DNA of 64,000 nt from Harmonia axyridis (lineage: Eukaryota; Arthropoda; Insecta; Coleoptera; Coccinellidae). Shown here piece by piece: positions 44,958 to 56,964 of the stretch. Within the stretch, counting starts at the first letter, position 1, and each line of letters begins with the position of its first letter. The notes below the pieces were generated by a model. It saw only the letters and a program-made list of their open reading frames with translations, was not told the origin of the DNA and did no database searches. The position numbers and the translations under genes were made by a program. The DNA is taken from contig NC_059505.1 of NCBI RefSeq assembly GCF_914767665.1, positions 30,315,506-30,379,505 on the forward strand, given 5' to 3'.

Positions 44958-45534
44958 CATTCCGGTGTTCATTGAATTGTCTATTCTCCATCGTTCGGAA
45001 TAATTTACAACTTTGTATGCGTCCTCCAAAAGTTTTCAAGTCACGCTGATGCATTGGATAGTAGATCACAGTGTCTTGATTGCCATATATAATATATCTG
45101 AAACAAAAATATTAAACAGTAGGGACGAAAGTGCCAAGTTTCACCTGCATAGGTTATGCATTATTACTAACTCAGTAATGCTACTTAGTTTGAGGCGCTC
45201 TTAGGAAAATTATAAATTCATCAGAACCGTATGTTCATAATGTCTGTTCTATATATAACCAATATACAGTGTTTGGGTAAAGTAAGGAACAAAATTATTT
45301 ACTTCGTTATTTAATGTTTTCAAGCAAAACACAACAAAACTCAAGTCAATTTTGGTTTTTCACTAAGCATCTTATGACATGAAAATTTTACTTATGATGT
45401 CAATCATTTATAAAGGGGATATCATAATTTTTTTTCAATGATTACCCGAATTTTTTTTTTGCTGATTTATCCGAATGTGTTACTAACTTAATTAATGGTG
45501 TAAAAAAATAGGTACCAAAGATTTTTTCAAGAAA

Positions 45535-46412
45535 ATAACATATTTCTGTGAGAGTTCGAAATGAAACTTTTATGGGCGAAAATCTTTATTCAACCGAAAA
45601 ACAAACGAAGTTTGTAGTAAAAGTTCAAATTGTGCTCCGTTTACCATTTGGCACTGACCGATACGAGTGTAAACATTTTATATACTTCGCTGAAAAAATT
45701 CAGGAGTGATCTGCACCCCTTCAGCGCGAATTTACCGATACTATTCTAAATTATTCGGCTATTGCAATAAACCTTTGATTTTAAGCGATCCCACAAAAAT
45801 GAGTCTCAGGGGTCAAGTCTGGGAAACGTTTCCAGGAAATGTGGCGCCAATATATTCACGGACATTCATTCCAAAGTGAGCATTTGAGTCACAATTGCAG
45901 GTATTGGTCAAGGGAAAATCCTCACTGGACTGAAAAAACCGAGTCAACGCCGCGAGAAATTGAATGTATATTGCAATATTCAGACGGCGTTTAATAGGGC
46001 CTTATTTTTTTCAAGAAAATCTTGCAACAGAACGTTATTTGAACTTTTTGCAGTTTGGTTTAGTGGCTGCTCTGCCAGTCATGTTTCCAAATGATGATGG
46101 AGCAGATGTTACAGAGATCAGGACGTCGAGGACCTACTGGGTGGCCACCTCGTTCCCTAGACTTGACTCCTTTTAACTCCTTTTTATTGGGTCATTTAAA
46201 TCAAAGATTTATTTCAATAGACAAATTATTTAGAGAAGTTGCGGTAAATAATTCGCGCTGGAGTCCCTGAGCGAAGTGTTCAAACTATTCACACTCGTAT
46301 CGGTCAGTGCTAAATGGTTAACAGAGCTTACTTACGCTAAATTAGGTCTTTTTTTGTGTTGAATAATGATTTTCTTCCATGAAAGTTTCATCTCTCAATA
46401 CAATTGTTATCC
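45535..46412 (+). mobile_element. IS630/Tc1-mariner-superfamily transposon with long inverted repeats
   Basis: The ends are inverse copies over well over 100 bp with gaps: TTCGAAATGAAACTTTTATG near 45557 against CATGAAAGTTTCATCTCTC near 46378, and CACTGACCGATACGAGTGTA near 45654 against ACACTCGTATCGGTCAGTG near 46292. The central coding part 45964-46176 has RRRLIGPYFFQENL...RYLNFLQFGL, then RTYWVATSFPRLDSF, matching the IGP.FF and 'PRSPDLTPLDFF' blocks of a widespread insect transposase family; the remaining C-terminal part lies in other frames to about 46330. The first catalytic block is missing. Dead copy, perhaps a deletion derivative whose 3' coding end was duplicated into the left arm. 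Confidence 0.75.
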
Positions 46413-47447
46413 TCGTTATGAATTAATTCACAACAATTAAGGTTAGCTGTTTAATGAATCAGCAAATAAAATTGGGGTAGTCATTAAAAAAATGATGATG
46501 TGATTCTGTAGAAATGAATGACGTCAAAAGTGACATTTTTATAATAATAGGTGGTTGATTAAAAACTAAAATTGACCTGTCTGAACGTTTTGAACACCAC
46601 TCGAGCTGCGCTCTCGTGATGTTTCGCGAACTATGTCTCGTGAATCGCTGTATAATCAAATATTGTTTATGCTCTTCTGTATTATAACTGAATATGTATC
46701 AGGTGTCTAATGATCTGAAAAACATTGAGAAAAAAGATAGAAAGATCTATTGAAAATTCCTACTGAACTCCCAGATAAACCACACTAATTATTATCTCCT
46801 TTCCATGAATCTTTTCGAATTGCGAAGTCCGTACAGACTTCATAAAAAACAAAAATCAAGTTCGAAATTCGTTGTCCGTCTACTTCCGTACTGTCCAGAG
46901 TTTCAAGCCACGAACTCCCTCCAAAGTATCATTCCGCTGTTATCATTTCCAACTTTTTCACTTGTACAGTTGAAAAAAGGGACAAAGAACTTTTGTTCTC
47001 GTATACACTACATTGTCTTTCTATGAATAGTGGAAATCCGAACTAACAGAAGCCTGAACTGCAGCGTTAGTTTTTAGAACAATACAACTCTTAGATTCCT
47101 CGTTATAATTTCCCTGTTATATCTCATTGTTGTGGGGATAATTTTGTAAATACGTTTCGCTTCGTGAACTTTGATCCAGTGGTTAAGCTCATTGCATTCT
47201 ACTCATCCATCAAGGAATGAAAAAACTTTCAAAAGTAAATTCATTATTGTAGTTTAGTGAACATATCGAGTATAGTTGCAGATGAGTGGGATGTAATAAG
47301 GAGTGAAAAAAGAATTTGAATGAAGGAATCTTCTGTTAATAACACATATATCATACAAAAGCTTTAGCAAAGACGAAAACATAGATCTATATCTCATCAT
47401 ACTCATCACTTCCAATCTGATTCAAATTGCATAATCGTGAAGGTGCC
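46413..47447. other. Unassigned DNA
   Basis: No gene or classified repeat recognised. Confidence 0.25.
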
Positions 47448-47770
47448 TGATGACGTACCGCTGATCTGTCGATCAGAACATTCGATTTGCAGATTGTCAG
47501 TTTTCTCTCTACCTATACTACTGCGTTCAAGTCTTTCAGACCGGATCTAAAGTGAGGAAACAAAAATGAGGGAACGACAGTCCCGATTTTTGATTTGGTT
47601 CTTTCTTTCTTGAAATTCCTCACGTTGAAACTCGCGTTGAAATCAACGATTGGTTTTCGATCGTCAGACCTCGGTATTCAGGTTTAATCGTTAGATTCAA
47701 TCGTATCGCACATCAGGTTTTCATTATATGTTAAAATCGACAGTTCTGATCGACAGGTCGACGTGATGTG
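47448..47770. repeat. MITE-like element with 35-40-bp inverted ends
   Basis: TGATGACGTACCGCTGATCT and CTGTCGATCAGAACATTCGA (47449-47484) are matched in inverse at 47734-47768, where TCGACAGTTCTGATCGACAG and GTCGACGTGATG are read. The 250-bp centre has no ORF. Family unknown. Confidence 0.68.
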
Positions 47771-49270
47771 TGAGCATCCAAGGAGGTATTCAATTGTTGT
47801 GATTGAATTGTGATTAATTAAATTACAATATTATTCTTATTACGATTATGCTTCATCAAACTTCCGAAACAACGAAAATGAAGATTCCTTCAATATAAAA
47901 TTTCTCAATACTGTAAAATTTTAATCTAAAAATGTGCTGTACCTCATGATAAAAGATTTACTCTCAATGTCATAGATACGTTTTTTAGACATAAGCTTGT
48001 TTTAAAGCAGTATTCTCGATGGAAAGTAACTAAAACTGCCACAAGACTCAGCTAAGTACATAAAATTTCTTATACATTTACTGGTACAACAGCTGGAAAT
48101 CAACAAAAATTTCCGATGAATATTTATGACGAGAATTAGGAAAATTATCAATGAGAGTTTTTTGTGAAAACCATCGAAACTACTCAAATGTACATAAAAA
48201 GTTTTTATATTTTTATATATCTGTTTTCCTCAATGTAATCATTAACATAATATTTGTAGGACTGATTGAATTGTCCAAGATATACTCCAAGAACATGCTT
48301 ATTTGAGTTCCTATTCAAACTGTAATATATATGTCGTTCAAACACAGAACACCAAAATGGAAGCTGATTTAGAGCAGAAATTTCGGTGTTTGTAAATATT
48401 CATGCTTTCAACGTATATACAGTATATAATTGAGCCTATATATTGTAATATATGCAAAGCGGAATATGATGAAAAAGCGAATCGCAGGGTGCGAATTAAA
48501 TAATAGTGTATTCTCTTGAAATTTTTAACAGTAAAAATAGTATATTGATGTCTTATATGATGTTGTAAATAGGAGGGGGGGTGAAGTGATTATCACTTAT
48601 ACTTAGGAAAATACCAGTTATTTGTAATGTTTTGTTATATTTAAAGTAGATAAATATATTGTTGAATTTCCCCTTGGACTACCAATAGCTGTAAAAGTTC
48701 AAATAAGTTTTTCGAATTCATTGAACTATTTGCGTTTTTCCGAAGAGTTCAAATAATCTTCAGGTATATTATAGGCTTCCTGATCAGGTGAACTCAAATT
48801 GTGATATAATGTGGTTAGTGTTTTGAAGACAGTTATTGTTGCAATGATTTAGATCATTTATGTAAAATAGGCGAATCATTGTTTGGGAATGTCCATACAT
48901 TATGTAATTTCACGATGTTGAATAAATATTCAAGAATTGTTGTAAATAAATAAGTACCTCAATTTATGCTTAATGGTGATCAAATATGTCGTGTTGATTA
49001 ATAATAATTATGGTAAACGAATAAATATTATTTGACTAATGGGTTCTTCATTGTCCATTTGATTTTTTTTTACCCTTTAAAGTTGATTCTTCACATCCTA
49101 GCGTAAAATTATACTGGGTTAGCCATTTCGTGGTCCAGATTTCGCAGCCCTGTTTCAATGACATACAATACATAGCCAAGTTATTAAAAAAAAAACGATA
49201 TTTCAATTTTATCAAACACAAAAAAAGTATTATTACATGTAGAATAAATATTCATATTTCTTATTCATCA
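47771..49270. other. Unassigned AT-rich DNA with 3'-UTR-like motifs
   Basis: No ORF of note. On the + strand TGTAAATA occurs three times in 560 bp (48390, 48563, 48941), and AATAAA/AATAAAT follows at 48919 and 48947. These resemble Pumilio sites and polyadenylation signals, so this could be the distal 3' UTR of a + strand gene, but no link to one is visible. Confidence 0.3.
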
Positions 49271-49279
49271 GACTGAAGG

Positions 49280-50650
49280 GGTGTCGGGCAGAGGGGATAA
49301 CATAATAGTAGGTGTCCGGCAATAGATGGAGAGTTTTCTCAAGTTATCCCGGAGGATATATAAAAAATTGAGCTTTATACTCTAAGGAATTTCAGGTAGT
49401 GACTATTTTATACTCTTTTAATAACTTTTTTAGGAATGGAACTCCACCTTTTGGGATGCCAAAAAATCCTCGACAAATGTGAAACTCCTGTCGCCACCTG
49501 TTGGGTAGTGTGAGGCTCACCTTAATACTCACTAAAAACCCCCACTACACCTCCGCCGAACCCTTAGAGAAAGGTTCCAAGGACGCTCTCTTAAGCGTTC
49601 AGCCTCAGTGCGGCCTGCTTATCAAGGATTTGTTACTTCACGGCGGAATATCCTTCTTGTTTCACGCTTTCCTGTCTTAGTGGAGTATGGAATGGGGCAG
49701 GAATAATTCGTTGAAGTTGGTAGAGCTATCCAGTTGGTAGCCTAAAAAGCCTGACGCATCTACCCACCTATGGTCTCCCTCGTTCTGTGGTTTTCTCCAT
49801 AGCTCTGTTTACAGAACTCAAGCCTGAGGTAGTTCCCCACAAGGACTTGGTCGGCAAGCCTCCTCCCTTAAAACTTATCACCACGAGATGCCTCTTGACC
49901 CTGGTTTCGACCCAAGAATCTACGACCTTTGCGAATTAGCATAATCAAAGCAAATCCTAAGTCCTCACCACATAGGATTCACCTCAGTTCGTACCGGGAA
50001 GTTATGAGAAGGGAATCTTTTTGAAGAAATTCAGTGATTTTGACCTTGAGCAGTGGCGTTGAGCAGAGAGCTAACATACTTTTTTGTTAACCTCGTTTCC
50101 TTAGATTCGAGGGCATAAAAGTCATAGTTACTCCTCGAATCATCGAATAGTGTACCGAGAATTGTACTCTAGGTCCTAAACTGGCACCCGCGAAATCATA
50201 AGTAGCCCCTATTCTACAACATACTCTCAGCCAAATGTTGTCATCTTCTTGCTTCCTTCTGCTCCTTTTGTGTCTCGTTCTGCTAGACGTGTCAATGATT
50301 TCCACCTACCTTTAAGGCCTCTGTCTGGTCGGTTCTGCGCCTTTATCTCTTCTTTAGTGGACTCAGCTGGCCGGTTGGCTGGCTGATCTGCTTATTTTTC
50401 CGCATTGCTCATTCTGCTAGAACCTGCCGCTTGAAAGGGCAGACATAAGAGGATGTTCTTAGGAGTGGGCGTGGTAGTGGCAGGATTGTGGTGTTTGGGT
50501 GAACATGGGATTGTTGAGGAATAGGGAATGTAGAAGGCTGGGATTAGCCACGACACATTTTCTAGTCAGTCTTTTACTATCTGTTACCATAGTATAAGGC
50601 AAGGAAGCCAGTGTAGTGCTTTTTTCGATTTTGTTGATGTTGAGCGCCAT
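49280..50650. other. GC-richer block, repeat-like, unclassified
   Basis: A 1.3-kb stretch with a base composition unlike its neighbours. Read on the minus strand it has features of a retroelement untranslated region (long low-AT text, no ORF over 49400-49990), and minus ORFs of 63-72 codons lie at 50087-50650, one rich in basic residues (SRTRHKRSRRKQEDD). I cannot assign it to a family. A LINE 5' region is the best guess. Confidence 0.3.
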
Positions 50651-53092
50651 CTAGTTGTACTCACGTTTAACTCGAATTTTACTCTCAAAAATTGGTCCGT
50701 AAAGTGGAGCCCTCTGAAAAAATCGGTGTTATTTTGAAGAACTAAAATATTTGAAATAGAGTGGTCAGAATATTTCTATATTTTGCTATTTTTTCTGCTC
50801 TGCAATAAGCATTTACGCCAGTGGCCTGTATTTGTGATAACTTAATAATAACATAAAAATTGTTGGCAATGTCATGCGACCCCTTTTCAACCACGCCACT
50901 GAATGAATTATCGTATTATTTCTGCGCCATCTATAGCTCATGATTCAGCGCTATCTATTATCGAGTTACTTCTCCAAATCCAAATCCAACTACAGTAGCG
51001 ACCCCTGGTGACTATTTCCTTGTCGTCAAACGGCGGTTGGCTTACTATCCTTTCCTTATACTATGATGTTACCTACCCAAACTCTATAGTCGTGGCGGAT
51101 TCCCAAAACTATGTAAAGACATCCAGGTATCTACGTCCATCGAAGATTGGAGCTGGAAGAAATACCTTCAAAAATTATCGCGGAAATATTGAAACAAATT
51201 TCGATGATTTCATAAATAACCTACTAGGAGTTGGCTGGAATTTCATAACTAATTTGTCCGATGTAGAAAACTACTGATCCTTGTACCTGGATCATGAAAG
51301 AACTAGATCGCTTGAAAAATGAGAAAACTATTTGTTTTTTCAACTCCCATCTACCAAAAATCCAAGAATACTACCATGTGATTTATATACAGGAATCTGA
51401 TACTCTTGAGATATAATAAAACAGAAATCGTCTCAATTTTGAAAATATAGGGGATAGTATATCAAGTTTTCTGCTTTGCAATTGAAAATTTGTGGGAAGA
51501 CAATAACAGAAACCTGTACCAATGCAAATAATCATTTTGGATATCTGTAAGGGTGTGAGTTTTCAACTCAGATTCATTCGAAGTCTTATAGATGGCGCGG
51601 GAGTATATACTTCCTACACAAAGATTTTTCATTATTCATTCACAAAACCATTTTTAAATTTGTGTTCATAATTGATAAAATTACTATCATTCACTAACGG
51701 AAAATTCTATTTTAAAATTGAATATACATATTCGCTTCGAAGTCTGAAAAAATTCAAATTCAAAATAGGTGGAAATTTTCCTTGAAAAAATTTTCTTTTC
51801 TACCAACAAGAGTCAGTTTTTTTCGAATTCAACACTTTTTTTGGGGTGCGCGCTTACCCTTATCGATTGAACAATGTCTACCACGCGCCGTTCCAAAGCG
51901 CAGTTGTGAAATGTGGCAGATAATCCTGGAAAATTTCCTCAACGCTTCAAATGATAAAGATCATTCTTTTCTCAGTGAGTGAAATTTTGAATAAAAGATA
52001 ATATTTTAACTATGGCATCTAAATTCTTCAATAACTGATGAGTTTAGAAAATCCGAAAACTGAAAATCGATGAAAAAATTAGAATTGCGCGTTTGTTGCA
52101 GAGGAACAACCGGCCATGATTCTGCCAATTTCTGTAATTTTTCAAAATTTAAGCTGATAGACCCATAAATAAAAAGTCGAGGTTGAAGCTAAATTCGTCC
52201 GGCCTGCCTCCACCATGTTCATTGATTAAAATTTAGCTGTGTAGTTTTTACATTGAAAAAATAAATAATGAAGTTGTTAAGGATGACTCTCTGGGCCAAA
52301 ATATTTATTTCGAAGAACAGAGGAATTTTCTCGGTTCTTTGCAGGATTGGAGAAATATAAAGATACAAGATAAAAGAAAGACAGACTTTAGTGGGGTGTA
52401 GAGTTCATAGAAGAAAGAGGAAGCAATTTGAAAAATTTCAAAGAAAATATCCTTTTCGATTCTAAATAGAAAGTTTCAATGCAGAATGTTGTTCATTCGT
52501 GGTCTGCAGCAGAAAAGGTCATATTTCGTAAGATAAAAAAACGAACCTTTCAAAAATCCAATATTGCATTTGTTATTCTAAATGCTTTCTCTATTTGTAG
52601 AGAATATTTTCAGAAAATTCGGTAGTTGGCATTGTGTTCAACTATCATATATTCTTTTTTTTTTCATGAAACATCACAGATCAGATTTGTGTTCAGGAGA
52701 TTGTATGAAGAAGCGTTGTTAACAAGAATCTGCAAGCGGAATTTCGTGAAAAACAAACATGATTACTAACTTAACTAACGACAAAAGGCACTATTCGTTA
52801 TTTCAAATTTTTCCAGGAATTCAAACTTCTCCGATGAATTCAAAGAAGCATGGAGAATGTTGATGTTATCATCCTAGAATCGTTTTCATCGACAGAAAAT
52901 CCATATTACCTTAATATATTCTCAAATTTCACAATAAAAGATTGAATAATGAATATCTAGAATCAAACTGTATAAAATTCTGAAAAATTCAAGAATAAAA
53001 TATCATTTTCCCCGATGTAAAATCAAAGACAACATGCGTGCCGTGAAAATCTGGCAACGCTGGTGGAAAATCGCCCTTCTGTGATACTCACG
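50651..53092. other. Unassigned DNA
   Basis: The ORF at 51008-51277 (89 codons, including TSRYLRPSKIGAGRNTFKNY) and the ORF at 51782-51982 have no recognisable domain. The remainder is AT-rich and featureless. Confidence 0.25.
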
Positions 53093-53179
53093 TCAGTTGA
53101 ATTTCACCACCGATTCACGTAACACTTTAACGTGGTTGTGAACTTGTTGAAAAGTACGATTTACATTTCGACTTATAAG
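53093..53179 (+). promoter_or_regulatory. Candidate promoter and non-coding first exon, possibly of synapsin
   Basis: TCAGTT at 53093-53098 matches the insect initiator. The following 85 bases up to 53179 are less AT-rich and end with ATAAG, followed by GTAAGAAT, a strong splice donor. There is no ATG in the segment, so it would be untranslated. No clear downstream promoter element was found. The next + strand coding exon is the synapsin exon 8.4 kb downstream, so it may be that gene's 5' exon; this rests on position and splice signal only. Confidence 0.35.
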
Positions 53180-54160
53180 GTAAGAATAACGAAAATTTCA
53201 GTGATTTTAATTTTTGGAGTTACGGTGTTGAAAATGTTATTTTTCAAAGGTTTTGTGATTTCTGAAGGCCTTTGAATTGTGACAATCTCTCATTATGTGG
53301 TATTGATTTTTTGCAAACACGTCTCCGTTTGATATTAATTTCTGAAGGGGTTTCTTCAAGTGGGGTAGAAATTAAGATAGTTCAGGAAACTGTATTGCTA
53401 TTACAATTACACAACAGTCCACCAGGTTATTTTCTTTCAGTGCGGCAGTAGGTTCATTAATGTTCCTAAGAAGCATTAAGCATTAGTCAAAGATAGAATG
53501 TTCAGAGTATAGATTATTCATTATTCTTTATTACCAAACGTTCATTGATGAAATCCACCCTGATGAAATTCGACCATTCCATGAAATTTACGAAAATGAT
53601 CCAGTTATGGAAATAAAAACAATAGAATAGAATTAATGGAAAACCATTAATATAAATTCAAACCTTCATCTTCTGATTATGAACTAATGAACTATGATTA
53701 TTCTTTTATTATCATAGTTATTATTAATTTTCTCCATTATTCTCTTTGCCATTTGTTTCATTATTCAATGTAGGAATTCCCTTTCAACGTTCCAATTCGT
53801 ATGAGAAATCTGAGAGCTTTCTCAGTTTTCACTCAAAATTAGTTTGGAGGTACTTTTTCATTGAAAATAACCTCATGCTGTATTGGTGAATTTGCACCCA
53901 GTTATCTCCAGTTAAATAATAAAAAATAATGTATCTATTCACACCGGAATTCTTGAAATCTCAAACATTTGTTTGAAGTGAACATTCCTACAAAAAAAGG
54001 CTTTCGATTATTTCAATAGAGTCTGAACGCAAAATTAATTTCGAGACTGGATTTTCTCAGGTTGTCCCAAATTATGGTGCCAAATTGAAACAGAATATTC
54101 ACCTTGAAAAATAAATACGATTTTCCTAATATTCATTTCCTCGAATATGGTTCGTTGCAG
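53180..54160. other. Unassigned AT-rich DNA
   Basis: No gene or repeat recognised. Confidence 0.3.
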
Positions 54161-54998
54161 AGATACAATATACAATGATGTTGAATATGAAAAATTGAAA
54201 GTTATTTTCATTCATACCTTTCACTGTTTCAAAAATTTTTTCATTCAAAGTTGAAAGAATATTGGTGTTCAATAGGTGCTTTAGTTCTAAAAAATATATC
54301 TACATTTTTAGTTGCCACCAGTTGCGTACAACAAGGGCATAATGGTTCCTCTTTCCCCTAGTTTTTACAACCCTGGTGAAATTAAAAATGTTATGCATTT
54401 TTCGCGTTTCCCATTCAATTTTGATTGGAAAATGTTTTCTCTTCGAATCCGGAAAAATCAACCGTTATCAAGATAATTGCGCCTTTATGAATACAAACAA
54501 ACTAGTAATGAAAAATTTGTAATAGAAAAATATATATATATATAAATAGATTGAACTCATTGAAAGTTTTCAACACCATGTACCTCTGCAAGAAACCAGC
54601 TTTGGTGAAAAAATGTATATAAAAATGTCATTTTTTTCTTCTTGAATATCTTGAAAATTATCTTACTCGAATCTCGAATTATCTTGAAAACGGTTAGTTT
54701 TTCCGAATTCGAACAGGGTTATATTTTTTACTCACAATTGAATGGGGAATGCGAAAAATGCATAATTTTTCTGATTTTACCAGTGGCGTGAATAATAGGA
54801 GAGAAAAGGGACCATGATGCCTTTTTTGTACGCCACTGGTGGAAACTGAAAATGTAATTTTTCAGAAATAAAGCACCTATTGAACAAAAACATTCTTCCA
54901 AATTTAAATAAAAAATTTCGGAAACTCTTGAAGTTATGTATAAAACTTACTTTTAATTTTTCATATTCAACACCCTGTATCTCTATAATAAACGATTA
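54161..54998. repeat. Foldback (MITE-like) element
   Basis: The left arm (54161-54480) and right arm (54690-54998) are inverse: GTTGAATATGAAAAATTGAA near the left end against TTAATTTTTCATATTCAACA near the right end, GTTATGCATTTTTCGCGTTTC against GAATGCGAAAAATGCATAAT, and GCCACCAGT against ACTGGTGG. The right end reads CACCCTGTATCTCT. The loop contains a short (TA)n run at 54530. No ORF. One of the largest foldbacks in the window. Confidence 0.78.
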
Positions 54999-56964
54999 TT
55001 GAAAAAAGAAATATTTGGAAAGTCCCATTTATTTATTTATTTTTCGAATCTTCGGGAGACCCTGTATAACAGATGAACTTCTTCGCTTATGATGCCAGAA
55101 TCCATAGGTACAATTTTAGTTTTGTGAAAAATACTTTTTTACATCCTACTACTTTATTCATTCATACCCTCTGATGATGGACTTGAAAATGTCTTTCTTC
55201 GCTACAGATTGAATGATGAGTCAATGAATATTTTTAAATAACTTCATGACGTGACCCCTATTGAGAATGAATGTAGCTAGTGAATGAAAAAAAAATCACG
55301 AACCTACATATCAGACTTCAGAAAATCAACTCAATACGTTGTTCTTCCACTTCTGCACCCCACGCGAAAGTAATTTTTGCCATCCACCGAAACTATCAAA
55401 TCGAATCAACACATCCAATATGGTCCAATTTTCTATCGTTAATGTACCTACTCCACGTTTCAATAACTTTATTTGGAAAAGCAACAAATGGAATGAAACA
55501 ACTAATCTAATATGGTTGGAACCTGTGTATCTATAATGTACCTCTTTTATCTACAACCATTATGTTCTCCGTTCGAAAACTACCGAATGGAATGGGGCAT
55601 AAATCTAATATTGTTGAGCCCCTGTATCGATAACGTAATGGATCTCCATTTGATTTTTTCACAAAATGAAAAGGAAGAAGTAAAGTATGTCCATTTTATG
55701 GAATATAAAAAATGAAGGTAAAAAATAACTTCGTATTTTATCGCTTTTCTATTCGTGCCCTCCATCTATATATTCCATACGTTGGAGAGATTATTTTGAT
55801 TGGGAATAACCATACAGTAATAAACATGGATAGAGGAAGTATACGCAATTTTTACATGTCCCCAACATTGTTAGATTTGACAATTTCACTATATCGTTAT
55901 GAATGTACAATGTATATTATGTTGAATGAAATGAACCTATTTATTTGAGTGATTCTTGATTAAATATGCAAATTTCCGATAGTTTTCCTAATCCTCGAAT
56001 TTATAATAAGCAGAATCTCTATTATTTTCGTTATCTACCTTCTGATATCCAAGGTTTGGCAACTTTTGCGCTCCTAGTGTCATCGGTTGTTTCACGTCGT
56101 TTGGCACGATTGAACTTTGTTTTCTAAATTTCTGATATATTTATTATTTAGGTATTTATTTCAATATATTTTGAATTAATATGAAACGTTGATTCACTAT
56201 GGAACATAAGGAGTGCGTTCTTTGTGGAGAAACTCACAAATTGATTGAAATATCGTATCACTGATATGTTTTCATTTCCGCGCGCTTCATGTCAAATTTG
56301 ATAGTTCATGTTGGGACAAAATTTGCTTACTGTAAATGACATATGCTTCCTCTATCTATGTTTATTACTATGAAGGAATAACCTGTCAAACGTCAATACG
56401 AATCGAGTTCTGCGTTTCCGAGCACATGTTTTGCGAACCGATCGCTCACAATGTCTGTATTCTTCGATTTTCGTGCCAAGAATGATCTCGAATATGTTTC
56501 GTGAAGGTAGCAGTTCGGAATGTTGTGTTGCTGTCAATTCAAAAACTGCGAGATTAAAATTTGCATTTAAATGTATGAGGACAATTTAAAGCCGCATGCG
56601 AAATTACATGTTGATCGCGAAATGTTAACCATTAAAAATTCGAGATTATTATCGAACAAAAATAACCGAAATTTCCGTGACCACAGAACAGACGGAATTG
56701 AGATCTTAAGTATTGATATGGAATACCAATTTCAAGGTCTGTACTTAATTTCAAGCTGATTCTATCATCACAATTATAGAAAACTTAAGAAGAATACGGG
56801 AAAAAATGCTTAATACCAAATATTTCAGTGATTACAGATCAGATCGGGTTGAAATATTGCATGGCTTTATAGAAAAAATATTCAAGCTTCTTGCAAGAAT
56901 TTATGTTGAGAACGTTATCAGAACCATAGAAAATTATGCAAATATTAAAAGAAATCAACATAAC
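54999..56964. other. Unassigned DNA
   Basis: Several ORFs under 80 codons overlap without domains. At 56200-56262 a frame starts ATGGAACATAAGGAGTGCG and encodes EHKECVLCGETHKLIEISYH, then stops; the C..C spacing hints at the start of a zinc-binding domain but nothing more follows. Two related pieces (about 56660-56710 and 56815-56860, encoding FRDHRTDGIEIL and FSDYRSDRVEIL) suggest an old local duplication. Confidence 0.3.

Noticed and set aside
52035..52060. CTGATGAG followed by GAAAAC, resembling a third hammerhead core
   Set aside because: The bases between them cannot form helix II and there is no matching helix I or III; a chance match.
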